Positions 47,601 through 63,734 of a stretch of DNA of 64,000 nucleotides are shown here, in pieces (position 1 is the first letter of the stretch; the number at the start of each line of letters is the position of its first letter). Source of the DNA: Lentinus brumalis (Eukaryota > Basidiomycota > Agaricomycetes > Polyporales > Polyporaceae); assembly GCA_001792895.1 (NCBI GenBank), contig MARA01000016.1:248001-312000 (forward strand), in the 5' to 3' direction. Under the pieces are notes generated by a model. That model saw nothing but the letters and a program-made list of their open reading frames with translations. It was not told where the DNA came from and ran no database searches. Made by a program: the position numbers and the translations under genes.

Positions 47601-48871
47601 TCATGGCCAGGTTCGACGGTTTGCGAGGGATAGTCGGAGACAGCGGAGACCGCATGGGTGAGCTAGGCCGGCTCTGGAAAGTGTCGATGGTCGGAGGGAT
47701 CGGAGTGCTAGATGGGCGCGGCCCCATGTCCATAGGGAGCACAGGGAACGGCTTGGGGTGAACGATGGGAGGTGGAGCATTCGCCCGGAGGTCCGACATG
47801 GATGGCTTGCTGGAGCGCGAGCCCGCGCTGCTCGTCCCCGTGATATTGCTCGGAATCTTCAAGACATCCATTTCCTCTATCTCGTCGATCGAGGGGAATG
47901 TGTGGGTAAAATCTTGAATATTGAGCACAGACATGCGTGGCGAGGATGATGTTGATGAGGACGGAGACGGCGGCCCGAAGCTAGACGTAGGAACCAGCAC
48001 ATGTGGAGAGGGAGCGACAGACGTAGGCGAGCCGAGAGATTGCGCAAAAGCAGCAGGGGCAGCGGTCGGAGGAGAAAGTGCCTGAAGCGACAGGAAGTTC
48101 GGGCGTGCGTTGTCGGGCGAGAGCGGCGGAGACAGCGGGGAAAGCGGAGGTGCAGCTGAGGTCGGTATCTCTCGGGAAATACGCTTCGTTGTCGCCACGG
48201 AGAGACCAGCACTCTGAAGGGAGCGCATGCGGTCGGCGATGCTTCCGCCGCTCGTCTTGACGATGGTACTCCCCGTATCATCTTCGCTGGTCGATGATCT
48301 GTATTGTGGGCGTTCAGTCGGCGCGCAAGCGTCATCAAGCATGTCGCGTACTGGGCAGACTTCTCCAGTTCCACCAGCTTCGCCTCCACACTCCTCGTCT
48401 TGTCAAACAGGTCCCGTCCGTCGGTCTTTGAGATGTGAACAAGGCGTATGGGCGGCAGTATGGGCGACGTACCTGCTGGAAAGCCATGAACTCCCTGAAC
48501 AACGGGCCCTTCTTCCCTGACTCTGCCTTGAACTCCGGAGTGTCCATGAGCATCTGCACAAGGGAGGCAGTCTTGGTGAGTGCACTCAGAGCACCCTTGA
48601 GATCTCCCTCGTTCTCTCTTGCTTGCGCGAGACGGATCTGACTGCGGGCGGAGGTGAGGAGACTGGAGGCCGAGGCTCCCTTGGCCTGGCTCGCGTTCTC
48701 CTTCGCATTGGCCTTGATCTCTGCTACGGTCTCGCGGTGGTATGCTGCGCCATTTTGCATCGCTGGTCGTCGCTGTTACTAAGATGCACATCCTATTTCG
48801 ACTCCCGACTCACCGGTGAACTTCGGGAAGTTAGTGGGCGGCGGTGGTGGTAATACAGCGATACCGGGCAT
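44623..48871 (-). CDS. DOA4: Doa4/USP8-like ubiquitin-specific protease with rhodanese domain; apparent 1-nt frameshift
   Basis: Twelve exons: 48871..48814, 48762..48473, 48425..48352, 48298..47366, 47304..46715, 46596..46464, 46415..45759, 45702..45418, 45362..45229, 45175..44868, 44814..44732 and 44667..44623. The sum is one base short of 1197 codons. The missing base falls in exon 5 at the G run after LLLV (47094-47098). Five Gs are present where six restore the rhodanese end and continue into WKREYGESEVVKAG. The N-terminus has a helical MIT/USP8-dimer-like region (about 20-140). The rhodanese domain is near 405-535 (VLLLDVRTRDEFEREHI). The catalytic Cys box is GLKNLGNTCYMNS (about 840), a zinc pair is HCPHC, and the His box STGHYTAF is formed by splicing near 1154. 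The family recycles ubiquitin at endosomes and the proteasome. Confidence 0.88.
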
Positions 48872-51043
48872 CAGCCGGTGTGCGTGGTCCAAACACAGCG
48901 GAAATAAGGATAATAAGACGGCGATGAGAGGTTAGAAAGTACGGAACATGGAGGAGGAGGGTAAGCACTGTGCCTGCGCAAGCCTAGTCTGTGTTATTAA
49001 TTACGTAACTAAGGCTTGCTTAGAATGGTCAGTAAAGGCAATCAGTAAGTAACATCCTTCTGTACCACCATGACTTCCGCGATACTCGAATCCTCTCCAA
49101 CGTGAACATTGCTTTTCAGCATATCCCCTCAATGCAGATGTCCCGACAGTTCGATATCATCGCATGCATGAAGTCTGTGCGCTGGTATAACTAGGCTCGT
49201 AGTACCAGCCTCCACTTACTCGTTAAGATCCCGACGCCGATACCTGGAGTATATATATGGTCAATCTCAGTCTTCGCCGCCGCCGACGTGGATTGTGCTC
49301 TACAGGGGTGTACTCAGCGCCCCGAAGACATTCAGTGAGCTTTCGCGATTGCAATCTCTTCCTCTACGCACCCTTATCCCAGCTCCTACTAGTACTGCAT
49401 GAGCGACGGGCGTCTCCTCTGTGCATCCTTGTGCAGATTGAGGCGGCGGAGGCAGGCGCACTACCACAATCCGCCTTGTCTTGCTGTCAACTGCGAGTGG
49501 GCGCGGTCGAGGTCAGGAGCGATACTTCCGTCAAGTGGTCCTGGACGACGGCTCGCACACCTCTGTCCTCACGTGCTTGTATGGTAACACGGATGCGGAT
49601 CTACAATGCCGTGCCGTTATGATGGTATCGGGAACATGGCGGTGAACACGGGTGCCTGCTCGCAGACAGGATGCTCGTGCATCGTTGCGTTGTATATAAG
49701 GTCAATCCGCAGATGCCACGTGTTGTACGCCAGCGCGGCCAAAAAGAACGTCAAATTTTGCAGCTTGTGCGAGAACCTGGTCGCCACTTTTATTCGGCTG
49801 GTTGTCTCGTCCGTCCAGCAGATACTTGGAACAAGGCTTTCTGCAAGCTGCGTATGAGACACAATCATATCGGCCAGGGATCTCGAGGTGTGTGTTTACT
49901 AACGTGCGTACTCATCATTGAACATGTTAACTCATCCGTAAGTATCGGTAGGAGGTACCCCGCCGGGTCATTCGCACGATGCCCGAGATGCTGTGCATGC
50001 TATCGATCCTCTGCCTAAAGACAACATCACTTTCCACGGTTCAAGAGCCGTGTGTCTGGGTTGCAAGGGTTGTGGGAGCGGTACACTCCGGGACGCTCTA
50101 CCTCCACTCACGCCCGGTCAGTGCAGCGGGCTAAGACACGAAAATCTCCGTTGATTGACAAGAGTAGGACTGTACACGGTTAGCGAGTGGCCGTGGCACT
50201 CTATTTTCTGCAACGGTTGGATCCTGGGAGATGAAGAGAGCGGGCTGTGAAAGTGGCAAATCCTTTCACGTCAGGCTGTACCCACGCGAGGTCTGTGCAG
50301 CTCGTCTCACTTGCGATGTCACAGTTTGATCCAACATGCTGCGACAGCAATATGCGAACAGATGTTAGACAGACATGCTGTCTGCCCGCACTGTCTTGCA
50401 ATTCCGTGTGAGGTTCAGTGAACAGTCTGTAGGAGTCAGGACCATTCACTTCAATCGGGCATGCTTATTTCCAGATACAACACCAACGTTCCAGGGAGTG
50501 TACTCTCACCACGAACCTCACCTGCCCGGTGCCGGTCCTGCGGAGCACCCACTGCCGTGGTAAGTCCATTCACCATCGCAAGTGTCTATCTCATCACTTG
50601 GCTCCTCTTTACGCAGACTCGGGCATCCGCTCCACTGTCGCATCGGTACCGTGGTCGTACTCGCAGGCATCGGCACCATTCGCACACTTGTTTGGTACCA
50701 GCTCCTACGCTGCCCACAGCCGAGGTGCCGACACCGTCCTAAATATCTGGTTCTCTCAGGAGCGCACCCGAACCCTGGTAGAGGTGCTATGCAAGCAGCG
50801 AGAGACATGACCCGCCGGGTGCCCGACGCACCGTTTGGGTTAGGCAGCGACGTGCCATTGGCTGCGTCCATATTGTACGCCGACACGCCGACGTCGGCAT
50901 GCCCTGTACACCCATGGCATCGGGTTATTGCGTTCACGCTGTCAGAATGGGTGCAGCGTGATTGGCTGGCCTCCTTGGCAAGGGTTTATGTACCTTTCGC
51001 AATTTCGAGGACATAGCAGCACCTTTTGCAGGATGGCGAAGAG
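48872..51043. other. 2.2-kb intergenic stretch, no gene recognised
   Basis: A TATATATA run at 49249 and several frames of up to 144 codons occur, but none can be chained by introns into a known family, and the DUF6533-like exon pattern is absent. An inverted CCAAT box (GATTGGCT near 50959) precedes the peroxidase gene. Confidence 0.45.
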
Positions 51044-51050
51044 TATAAAA
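51044..51050 (+). promoter_or_regulatory. TATA box of the manganese peroxidase gene
   Basis: TATAAAA, 72-78 bp upstream of the ATG at 51122. Confidence 0.65.
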
Positions 51051-51121
51051 GAGCTGTGGCGACTGCCACCAAACTTCAGGACATCCACCTTTCCTCAGTC
51101 ACTTCATCTCCTCTTCGGACA

Positions 51122-55824
<4,703 letters not shown>

Positions 55825-56251
55825 CCAGTCTCTGCTCATGTACTCTGTGTTTGTAGCCACAGGAATCAAAGGTGCCAAACTCAGTTTGGTCTAGGACGCT
55901 AGCAGTTGCGGATCGACAAGAGGACTGCGAAGGAACCGCGGTCTGGACCATCCTTCATTTGCGCTGCAGATTGGCATGACTTGTCAATGACTTGTATCCC
56001 CTGTGCAGACGTAAGGGGGCAGAACCGTCATACTTATACCCGGTTCAAGAGTTGTAGGAGGAGTCGGGTTTGCGGGGATGCTGCCGCGTGAAGTGAATAT
56101 TGAGTGAGTAGTAAGCTGTAGTAAGCGAGTAAGTAGCAGGTAAGTAGCAGGGTATTAGGTGAGTAAGTAGGCAAGTAAGATCGCAATGCCCTTTTCTTCC
56201 TCTCATGCCACCACGACCAGCGACGCCCGAACCATCCACACAAGCCCTTGA
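55825..56251. other. Intergenic, simple GTAAGTAG-like motifs
   Basis: Contains a run of (A)GTAAGTAG/AGTAAG motifs around 56100-56180, resembling the region upstream of the methyltransferase copy at 33950-34070. No gene is seen. Confidence 0.5.
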
Positions 56252-57481
56252 ATGACCCAATCTTCCCTGCTTCCCCCCTCGGCACGCCTCCCTCCAATCC
56301 GCCAAATCCGTGAACAATCCCTGGATGGCCTTGCGAAACTAGTCGAGTACCTGCGGTCGGTCTACAATCCCCCGGTTCGCGGTTCACGGCGCGTCGGTTG
56401 CGTTCATTCAAAGGAGGCATCGAGAGGACAGCGGCGGGAGGAAGCTGTGGCGCAGTTGCGCGCCGACGAATTCGAGCGGGCGTACGCAGTGCGCTGGTTG
56501 ACCGGCCTAGTGTCGCAAGCACCGCTCCTCGAAGATCCCAGCAACGACTACGACGATCAAGACACGTCCGCGCCGTCAAGAATTCTCGAGGACAAGGTCG
56601 ATGCGCTCATTTGCTCCGCTGCTGCGCTCATAGCCATTTGCGCAGGGACGTCGGCTGCGCGTACCCTCACGCGGCAGTACCAGTTCTCCAGCCCCTTGCT
56701 TGCCTCGGACGTGGAGGTCTACGTGAGGGACGTCCCCATCGCAGTCGACGAAGACACGCCCACTGTTGGCACGCAGACGTGGGGCGGCGCATGTCTGCTC
56801 GCCGAGATGCTTGTGGAGGACCCCGGCCGTTTCGGGCTGTCGGAGGACGTGTTGGGTCGTCCGGGAAGGGTGCGGATACTGGAGCTGGGCGCAGGAACTG
56901 GACTGGTCAGTCTCGCTCTTTCGCGATATCTCACCGCGCGTTTTCCGGCGAGCACAGGAGTCCAGGCGAGCGTCGAGGTTGTCGCGTCGGACTACCACCC
57001 GTTAGTGCTGGACAATCTTCGCTACAACACCGAGGCGAACTTCCCAGATGGTACGCCGTCGATTGTCTCCCTCAGTGCCTGCGCGTTGGATTGGTCGGAC
57101 TACTCGCCTACGGCGCCCTCCCCCGCAGGACCGCCCTTTGACGAGCCGTTCGATCTCATCCTGGGGGCGGACGTCATCTACGAACATACGCATGCGTTGT
57201 GGATACGCGACTGTGTCGCTGCGCTCCTGCGTCGTCCGACGGCGGCACTCAACCCGCGGTTTCACCTGGTCATGCCCCTTCGTCCAACCCACGCCGTGGA
57301 GTCTCGGGATGTGCAGGAGGTCTTCCTACCTGAGCATGGAGTCTCCGCCGGATCTCAGAAATCCGCACGCATGGACTGGGAACTCTGCGTGCTGGAGCAG
57401 GAGACGATCGTCTGCGAGGCGGAGGAAGGGCGCGGGCGGGCGGAGGTGGAGTACGTTCACTACGTTATTGGATGGGTTTAG
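56252..57481 (+). CDS. SAM-dependent methyltransferase, Methyltransf_16 type (intact copy)
   Basis: A single exon of 409 aa. SAM-binding motif I is ILELGAGTG (about 208-216), motif II lies in the VVASDYHPLVLDNL stretch, and the post-II motif DLILGADVIYE is near 300-310, as in the METTL21/FAM86 group of protein (lysine) methyltransferases. The N-terminal 100 residues carry the helix LPPIRQIREQSLDGLAKLVEYL. The substrate is unknown; elongation factors are typical for relatives, but this is not shown here. It is the undamaged counterpart of the frameshifted copy at 32650-33878. The start ATGACCCAATC is shared by both copies (ATGACCCAGTA there). DUF6533-like gene F lies 0.9 kb downstream on the same strand. 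Confidence 0.88.
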   Translation: MTQSSLLPPSARLPPIRQIREQSLDGLAKLVEYLRSVYNPPVRGSRRVGCVHSKEASRGQRREEAVAQLRADEFERAYAVRWLTGLVSQAPLLEDPSNDYDDQDTSAPSRILEDKVDALICSAAALIAICAGTSAARTLTRQYQFSSPLLASDVEVYVRDVPIAVDEDTPTVGTQTWGGACLLAEMLVEDPGRFGLSEDVLGRPGRVRILELGAGTGLVSLALSRYLTARFPASTGVQASVEVVASDYHPLVLDNLRYNTEANFPDGTPSIVSLSACALDWSDYSPTAPSPAGPPFDEPFDLILGADVIYEHTHALWIRDCVAALLRRPTAALNPRFHLVMPLRPTHAVESRDVQEVFLPEHGVSAGSQKSARMDWELCVLEQETIVCEAEEGRGRAEVEYVHYVIGWV

Positions 57482-58314
57482 ACTGTGTTTGGGTCTTCCT
57501 GAACTGGACCGCTCTCCTTGGTTTTGCTGATTGACATAGACAGGCACATAGACGTATCTAGATGGGATAGACTGAGGTATGTGCTACACTCGCATTAGTT
57601 TCTGCGCTATGCTAGTTACTGTTCGTAGACGTTACGGTATACTTGTGTAAACAGACTGATACATTGATAGACGACCATTCGTGCGCGACTACCCGCGCCT
57701 TGATCGTGGATGGAGAGAGTACTTCCCACGTTGCGGCTCGTCAACGTTCAACTCTTGGTCGGGGTCAAGCATATGTGACTGGAACCTCAACAACAATGAC
57801 AGCCTCAGCTAGAAGGGTTTGCGTCACTTGACTCATGATCCATACATGACGGTATGATGCAGGCGTTTGACAGTCAAGGGCAAGTCAAGGGTCAACGTTG
57901 ACCCTTGACCGTCAAAAGCCTGTTCAAGTACTCACTCACCTTTAACGATCTAGCCAGAGTTGTTCCGACGTTCTTCGGTGGAGCTTTAGGGCTACGGCCT
58001 ACGCGCGGATCTATTCATCTGGCTCATGTGTCTGCAGCGCCATCCACCCGTGATGCATCCGGATGCGCATGTCACCCTGAAACCATTCTGTTGGTTAACT
58101 GGGCAGCTTCAGGTCAGTCCAATCACGCTTTCAATTGGCTGCACACCATAGAGCTCCGCATTGAAATCAAGTCCCAACAGTTGCTATGTTCGCAAGCAGC
58201 GCTGCTCCATGTGCCCGCAACTGCTTCAATCCCGACACCGGGATCGGGACCGAATATCGTGAACCTCCATCCGAGAACCGGCATCCTACAGGTCGACCGT
58301 TCAGTCGGGCGCAG
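57482..58314. other. Spacer between methyltransferase and DUF6533-like gene F
   Basis: No gene is seen. The first 150 bp match the other arm of the duplication closely. A 26-bp perfect palindrome lies at 57884-57909. Confidence 0.5.
57884..57909. repeat. 26-bp perfect palindrome
   Basis: The half-site GTCAAGGGTCAAC is followed directly by its reverse complement with no loop. Further GTCAAGG half-sites lie at 57873 and, inverted, just after. It could be a dimeric transcription-factor site or a hairpin. Confidence 0.7.
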
Positions 58315-58320
58315 TATAAG
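58315..58320 (+). promoter_or_regulatory. TATA-like box of DUF6533-like gene F
   Basis: TATAAG, 78-83 bp upstream of the ATG at 58398. Confidence 0.5.
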
Positions 58321-58397
58321 GCTTGCTTGTGCCATGCATGGTGCTCTTGCAATCGTCCTCGGCCCTCAGCGACATCGAAGTGTGGGTACTCTTCAGC

Positions 58398-60177
58398 ATG
58401 TCCTCCGATTCCGCCGCGGCCGCGGCCGGAGCCGTAGTTGTCTTCGCCACTCTGTACGTCACATAGCTCGAGGACGACTCGTCACAGATGACACTGACGG
58501 ACGCCGCCTAACAGCTCTACGAGCAACTACTGCTACGTGGCAGCAGCGGGTGCGTGCATTCCACCACAAGCTCATGTGAGTCACACTGACGCTTTGCGTA
58601 GTCCTCTTCATCTATGACACTTTCATCACGGTTGATCGAGAAGTGGCATGCTTCTGGCCCGCTAAGCGGACGGGAACGCCGGTCTTGTTCTTCGCGAACA
58701 AGTCGATCTCCCTGGCGTTCTATGTCATGATGTTGGTATCAGGCGCACCCTTCCCTTCACACAAGGTAAGCAGTCCCAATCTGTGCCATCATGACTCTGA
58801 CGAGAATCAGAGCAGATGCCTGTGCACTATTGCGGAATGACCGTGAACGTGTGCAGGTGTTCAAATCTGCTCGTAATCGCCTTACATGCAATGGAAATAC
58901 TGCAATTTGTTCCCGGAGCAGGTGAGCCGTGTCATAAGTTTTTGGACGATACTTAGTATCTGACATTTGAGATCAGCCTTCTCTGCCCTCCGTGCCTATG
59001 TGTTGAGCCGGAGCAAGCTCTTAGCAATGCTCGTCCTCGCTTTGTATCTCGCACCGGTAGGTGCTCATATGGTGACTTGATCGATGTTCCTTTGACTCTG
59101 GTCTGAACTTGGAGCTGAACACTGATGGTGTGTGAGGCAGGTTCATTATGGCTATCAAGTCCTCGGAGAGAACATTCCGCCGCTTGGATGCTTCGCACCA
59201 GACATCACGACTACCGCACTTGACCTCAGGTTGAGCCCATTCAATCTCCTCAAATGTGCATGTAGTGGTACTGACCCTGTACCTGTGTACTCTACTACTT
59301 GAAGGCGTAGGTCGGCCATCGATCATATGCAACGGCACACGCTCATCCCCAGCAGTTGTGATCATCTCCAGATTACCCCTCATGGTCGTCGATATTCTAC
59401 TCATTTACGTCACTTGGACCAAGCTGAGCAGTTGGGGTGCCTCAAGTCGGAATATGCGACAGTCCAAGAGACTCTCCCTTTCGGATATTCTCTTCCGCGG
59501 CGGTACGTCTCTTTCCCTGCATCGGTACATGTGTGGCACAGGGAGTGTGTTGGCTAACTACCCCTTCTGCTGCGTGCACAGGAGTCATACATTTCATGTA
59601 CGTCAAGAAACAACTTCGGTGCGAGGCCTGACTGACCCGAACACCTCTCATCGTCAGAACTCTCTTCTTCCTGAACGTCCTCCACCTTGTCTTCACGGTC
59701 ACTGTGAGCCGCATGTACCGCTCTGTCGAATCACACTCTGATCGTTGTCCCCGGACAGCTGGCGGGCACATCGGGCCCCGGACAGAGCGACGTGACCATA
59801 TTCACCGCCCCGTAAGCACACGCCTCATTGTATCAGGGCGACTGCTCACTGACAAACACTTGCACTCATGCAGCATCACGGCGATCCTGATCTCGCGCTT
59901 CCTCCTCGAATTGCAAGAGGCGAGCCAGACGGTTGTCAGACTGTGCCCTGACGATCCGCTGCATTCCGCAACCGACCCATTCGACAACGCGCCGAGCTTC
60001 ATCTCGTCGCTTGGAGGTTCCGTCCATCTGGCTCTCGCGGCGCGCTCTGACGACGACGACGACGACAACGACGACGACGACGGAGATTGTGGGTTGCGAG
60101 TTGAAATTCGCTTGTGCTCGCCGGAGGAGGAGGTGGGCGGCGACTGGGCCCCTTTGTCGACGTCGTTATCTGCTTAG
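58398..60177 (+). CDS. DUF6533-like seven-helix membrane protein, gene F
   Basis: Exons are 58398..58453, 58515..58549, 58602..58765, 58816..58817, 58857..58921, 58977..59071, 59141..59229, 59305..59306, 59356..59502, 59582..59597, 59658..59703, 59759..59811 and 59874..60177, giving 357 aa. The second 2-nt exon is GC with GT-AG flanks. The first is AT followed by a GC donor and only a 39-nt intron; against gene B (AG then GTCCGT) both positions are mutated, so splicing there may be weak. The frame still closes only with 2 nt. The signature is YDTFITVDREVACFW and the last helix is ILISRFLLELQEA. The tail carries a (GAC)6-AAC-(GAC)4 run giving poly-Asp, absent from its twin B. Confidence 0.83.
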
Positions 60178-61267
60178 TCTTGAGTCTTTGAACGCGTCGT
60201 GTCTTTCACCGTATCCGTCGTCGGCACCTCTGTTGAAAGTCGTCTATTGGACCATACCATACTTACATCGCACTAGTTACAACTACTTACCACGTACTTA
60301 CATCTATTCTTACAGAACTTGTAGATACTTCCGTCTCTTACTTGATTCCTAACATAATCACCTACTTTACCCCTTCCATTTTTCGCCTCTCTTTACCTCA
60401 GCTGTTTACACTACGTGCACACGAGAGTTCTAAGTTCCATACGCTAGATCTACTGTACTGACCATGTGCACATGGCTGCTACCGTCAATAAGTAATTCAA
60501 CCTCAGCATCTTGGTCAGTATACATTGGATGAGAAACGACCCCTGGCACGTAATCGCACTCCGAGTATAAAGTACCCTCTGAAGTCGAACTCTGCACTGC
60601 AATCGGCGAGCGGAGCTTGAGGTGACGAGACCTCTCAGCCGCTTGTGACCGCGATATGTCGGCACGGTCCTGAGTGGTTGTGCACAAATCGCTCAGAGTC
60701 GGAGGGAGACTTCAGGGCTGAGACGGCAAATTGGACGGGGATGGGATGGGAGCGTTACCGGCGTCCAGGAGGGTACCCGTGGGGCGGTGGCCGGGAGGAG
60801 GATGAGACGGTCTGAGTACTGAGTCCTTGTCTTGTGGTCTATACCGCCATACTGCTACAAGAAAAAGGTAGTAGCGTCGGAAGAGTAAGCGGTACGATTA
60901 CTGGACGCGGCCCAGTGGCATGTACAAGAATTCAACCATGGAGTCAAATGTAGTAGACAATACTGCTTTGGCCACCATGTCGGGGCCAAGCGCCCGCATT
61001 GACCGTGGTGGCGTCGCGTCAATGGTCATTGTCCAAGCGAACGCGAATGCGTGGAACAAGACAAGCCTCGCGCCACGGTGGCGATGCGTGTATCCGGGAG
61101 GCCAATGCTGCTTAGAAAGTACGCACATATAAGAAGGGAGACACGTCGAGCGGAACCAGCAATTACTCATCTTCCCCTCACCTGCTTCTCTACATCCACA
61201 TCAACAACTGACGGCGGCTCTCTGGTGAGTGGCAGAAGTAAAGCGGGTTGGGAGAGGGATATTCGGT

Positions 61268-61352
61268 CGGGCTCGCGCGCCTCGACTGAGAAGTTTGTCT
61301 ATGAGAAAAGGTCTCATAGACAAACGACTCCGTCGGGACGCGCCTGCCCGCG
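61268..61352. repeat. Hairpin-bearing direct repeat, copy 1
   Basis: An 85-bp unit containing a perfect 14-bp stem (GTTTGTCTATGAGA at 61293-61306, its complement at 61312-61325) with loop AAAGG. It is flanked by CTCGCGCGCCTCGACTGAGA and GACGCGCCTGCCCGCGGC. Confidence 0.9.
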
Positions 61353-61462
61353 GCAGTCAGGACGGGGTCACGTCGAAGGCCGGAACTCACCTTCTCGCTT
61401 GATTTACACACCGTCAACAGACGGCGGCGTATAGGGAAGGACGCAGCAAGAGATAGCTGGTC

Positions 61463-61547
61463 GAGCTCGCGCGCCTCGACTGAGAAGTTTGTCTATGAGA
61501 AAAGGTCTCATAGACAAACGGCTCCGTCGTGACGCGCCTGCCCGCGG
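61463..61547. repeat. Hairpin-bearing direct repeat, copy 2
   Basis: Nearly identical to copy 1, 194 bp downstream, with the same 14-bp stem (61487-61500 with 61506-61519) and the same AAAGG loop. Differences lie in the flanks only. Confidence 0.9.
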
Positions 61548-62403
61548 CATATCTGCCGGATGGTCGGCGTCTTACCCAGCGGGCTGAATGGCGAGAACCT
61601 TGCCTTGTTACGTTCTGATTTGGCGGATTGAGGAGACGGCAGCTGCATCCGAGGAAGGCTGCTGGTCCTAGCCCCGCGAGCTCTACCAGGAGGGTTTCAG
61701 AAGGTTTGCGAAGAGAGAGTCAGTATGAGATGGTAGCTCACAGTGTGCCCCCGTACAGCAGCCCAAATGAACATGTCTCTTTGTACGACTTGGTAGATGA
61801 TATCCGATCGCGAGACGAGCAGCAGTCTTGCGATCAGTTCAAATTCGGTGGGGGTTAAAGTCGTTGGGCGGGCGATGCCGGTAGAAAGTACGAGGAGCCC
61901 CGGCTTCCCACAGGCGGTATAAGGAGGTCTGCAGGCTATTCTGACGTCCAGCTGTTGTTGAGGCAGGCGAAACAGTAGCAGTCGGGAGCAAGATAGAGAC
62001 TGCTACTAGAGAACAGCTCAGTGACGCGGCGCACGTGACCTCGGAGAATCCGCGTCGTGTCGCGTCGCGTACCTTCAAGTTAGCCACCATGTCTCCTCCG
62101 CCCGTACACTAGGACGTCTCAGACGCTGAGCTGGAGAAGAGGACCATAGCTCGTTCTGCTGAACATGCGCACATGAGATACTAGTACTTACCGTGTTCGC
62201 ACGATGAGCCCTCGGCGGCGGGCGTTCATGCCATAAGCACTGCGACTCCGAGTACGCTAGAAGATACGTGTGAGTAATTTTCGGGCACGCTCATCTTGCC
62301 AGGGACACGACAAGTACCTCGGCACTTGCACGCTTCGAGGCGACCTTACTTCCTTTCCACCACCTCCTCACACAAGCCCTCCAACCTCGCCATACTTATC
62401 AAG

Positions 62404-63734
62404 ATGCCCTTGTCGTCGTTTTGGAACGGGGACGGCCAGCATCACCTGCTGGAGGGGCTTCCGCCCTCCTTCGAACATTGGAGCGTGGGCGATGAAGTCG
62501 ACGAACACCGTCGTGAGCTGCTCGACAGAATCGAGGTGGCACTTTCGTGCAAGATCGTGAGCACAGACGTGCGGGCCGACAGTGACAGGAGCTTGGTGAG
62601 ACCGATCCGCACGCTGTCGTTCCCGAAGCTCATTCAGTGTGAGGAACTAGGTGCTCGAAGTGGAGACAGAAGACGGTCGGCGCGAGATCGTCCGTGCTCT
62701 CGTACAGGGTCACGGTCCCGAGATGTTCGAGAGCGAAGTTGCTCTACTCGCATGGCTCAGCCGGCGGACGCTGCTACCAGTTCCTCGACTCCGCTGCGTA
62801 GTGGGTCGATTGACGACTGAGCCTCACACCTTCGCCGTTATGGAAAAGCTGCCCGGAGACTGCCTCATGAACGTCTTCGGAGGTCTCTCGTATGCCGATA
62901 AGGTAAGCATCCAGATCATGAATCCCATACATTACGCTCACCGGCAAGTGGTCTTCGCTTTTCTGCAGGAGTCCATCGTTCGAGAGATTGCGAAGATCAT
63001 GCTGCAGCTCAACGATGTACCAGTGCCGCAACGGATTGGCACCACCCTGATTCGCGACGACGAGATAACACTCATCCCTCCACAACGCATCACCCCACTC
63101 CCCGCAGACATCGCTCGTGTCTTCGACACCCTGGAAGACTACATGGACGCGCTCATTGCGGCGAGGCGTGCGTCCGACATGATAGGCACCAACGACGCCG
63201 ATCGGGCCCGTGCGCAGGTTGCGCTCGCTCGCCTCGCCTCGGAGCTGCCGCCGATCCTGGCACGTCTCTCTTCTCCCGTCTATCGACGCTGTGTTCTTCG
63301 CCACGATGATCTGCGCGATACCAATGTGCTCTTGGACGGGAGTCGCATCAGCGGCGTCGTTGACTGGGAGTACCATTCCACGATCCCGGTCGTGCTGGCC
63401 GCTCAGCCTCCCTGTTGGATCCGGTACGACGGCATCTACGACCCGCGGTTCACGGACACGGCTCTGGAGACGTGGTGGCTGGCCTCTCCGGAGGACGCCT
63501 CGAGGTTGCGCGCGGTGTATTCCGAGGTGAGCTGGCCGACCTTCTCGTCGTTGAGCCTTACTTATTCACTCGGAGCAACAGACTGTCAAGGCCTTGAACG
63601 AGGAGTATCGGCACGTCATGACTGAGGGGGAGTTGCTGCAGCAGATCGAGGAGTGGTTGACGGAACACAGACCAGACCCAGGATGCGATAGGATGTCGGC
63701 GTGGATGGACAGCGCGTTCCATGAGCGGAAGTAG
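62404..63734 (+). CDS. Aminoglycoside-phosphotransferase-fold (APH) kinase-like protein
   Basis: Four exons: 62404..62595, 62651..62902, 62969..63526 and 63582..63734, giving 384 aa. The ATG at 62404 (MPLSSFWNGDGQHH) opens a helical N-terminus typical of basidiomycete APH proteins. The first splice gives SLVLEVETEDGRREIVRAL, where the glycine-poor loop and invariant Lys/Glu region would lie (FESEVALLAWLS). The catalytic loop is LRHDDLRDTNVLL (Asp about 260, Asn about 265), and the metal-binding Asp is in VVDWEYHS (about 278). These domains phosphorylate small molecules in bacteria; fungal copies are abundant with unknown substrates. It continues to ARK-free C-terminus DSAFHERK. Confidence 0.87.

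Larger units (their letters stand above)
56252..60177 (+). repeat. Right arm of the inverted segmental duplication
   Basis: Same gene order as 29954-33878 but on the opposite strand, about 22 kb away from it edge to edge. The two arms differ by point changes, small indels, a different last-exon length (304 against 208 nt) and spacer changes. Confidence 0.85.
60178..62403. other. 2.2-kb intergenic stretch with hairpin repeats, no gene seen
   Basis: Short frames only. It holds two copies of a hairpin-bearing repeat (listed separately) in a region also repeated more loosely with a period of about 194 bp. Confidence 0.5.

Noticed and set aside
48872..51043. A seventh DUF6533-like gene near the TATATATA at 49249
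   Set aside because: No 35-nt, 161-164-nt or 16-nt exon with the signature could be found on either strand.
61293..61325. The 61.3-kb hairpin as a rho-independent-type terminator or CRISPR-like repeat
   Set aside because: This is eukaryotic DNA with no following T run, only two copies and no regular spacers.
62553..62650. A 98-nt first intron for the APH-like gene starting at GTGAGC
   Set aside because: A 55-nt intron from 62596 also keeps the frame, matches local intron size and preserves RADSDRSL, which fits the family better.
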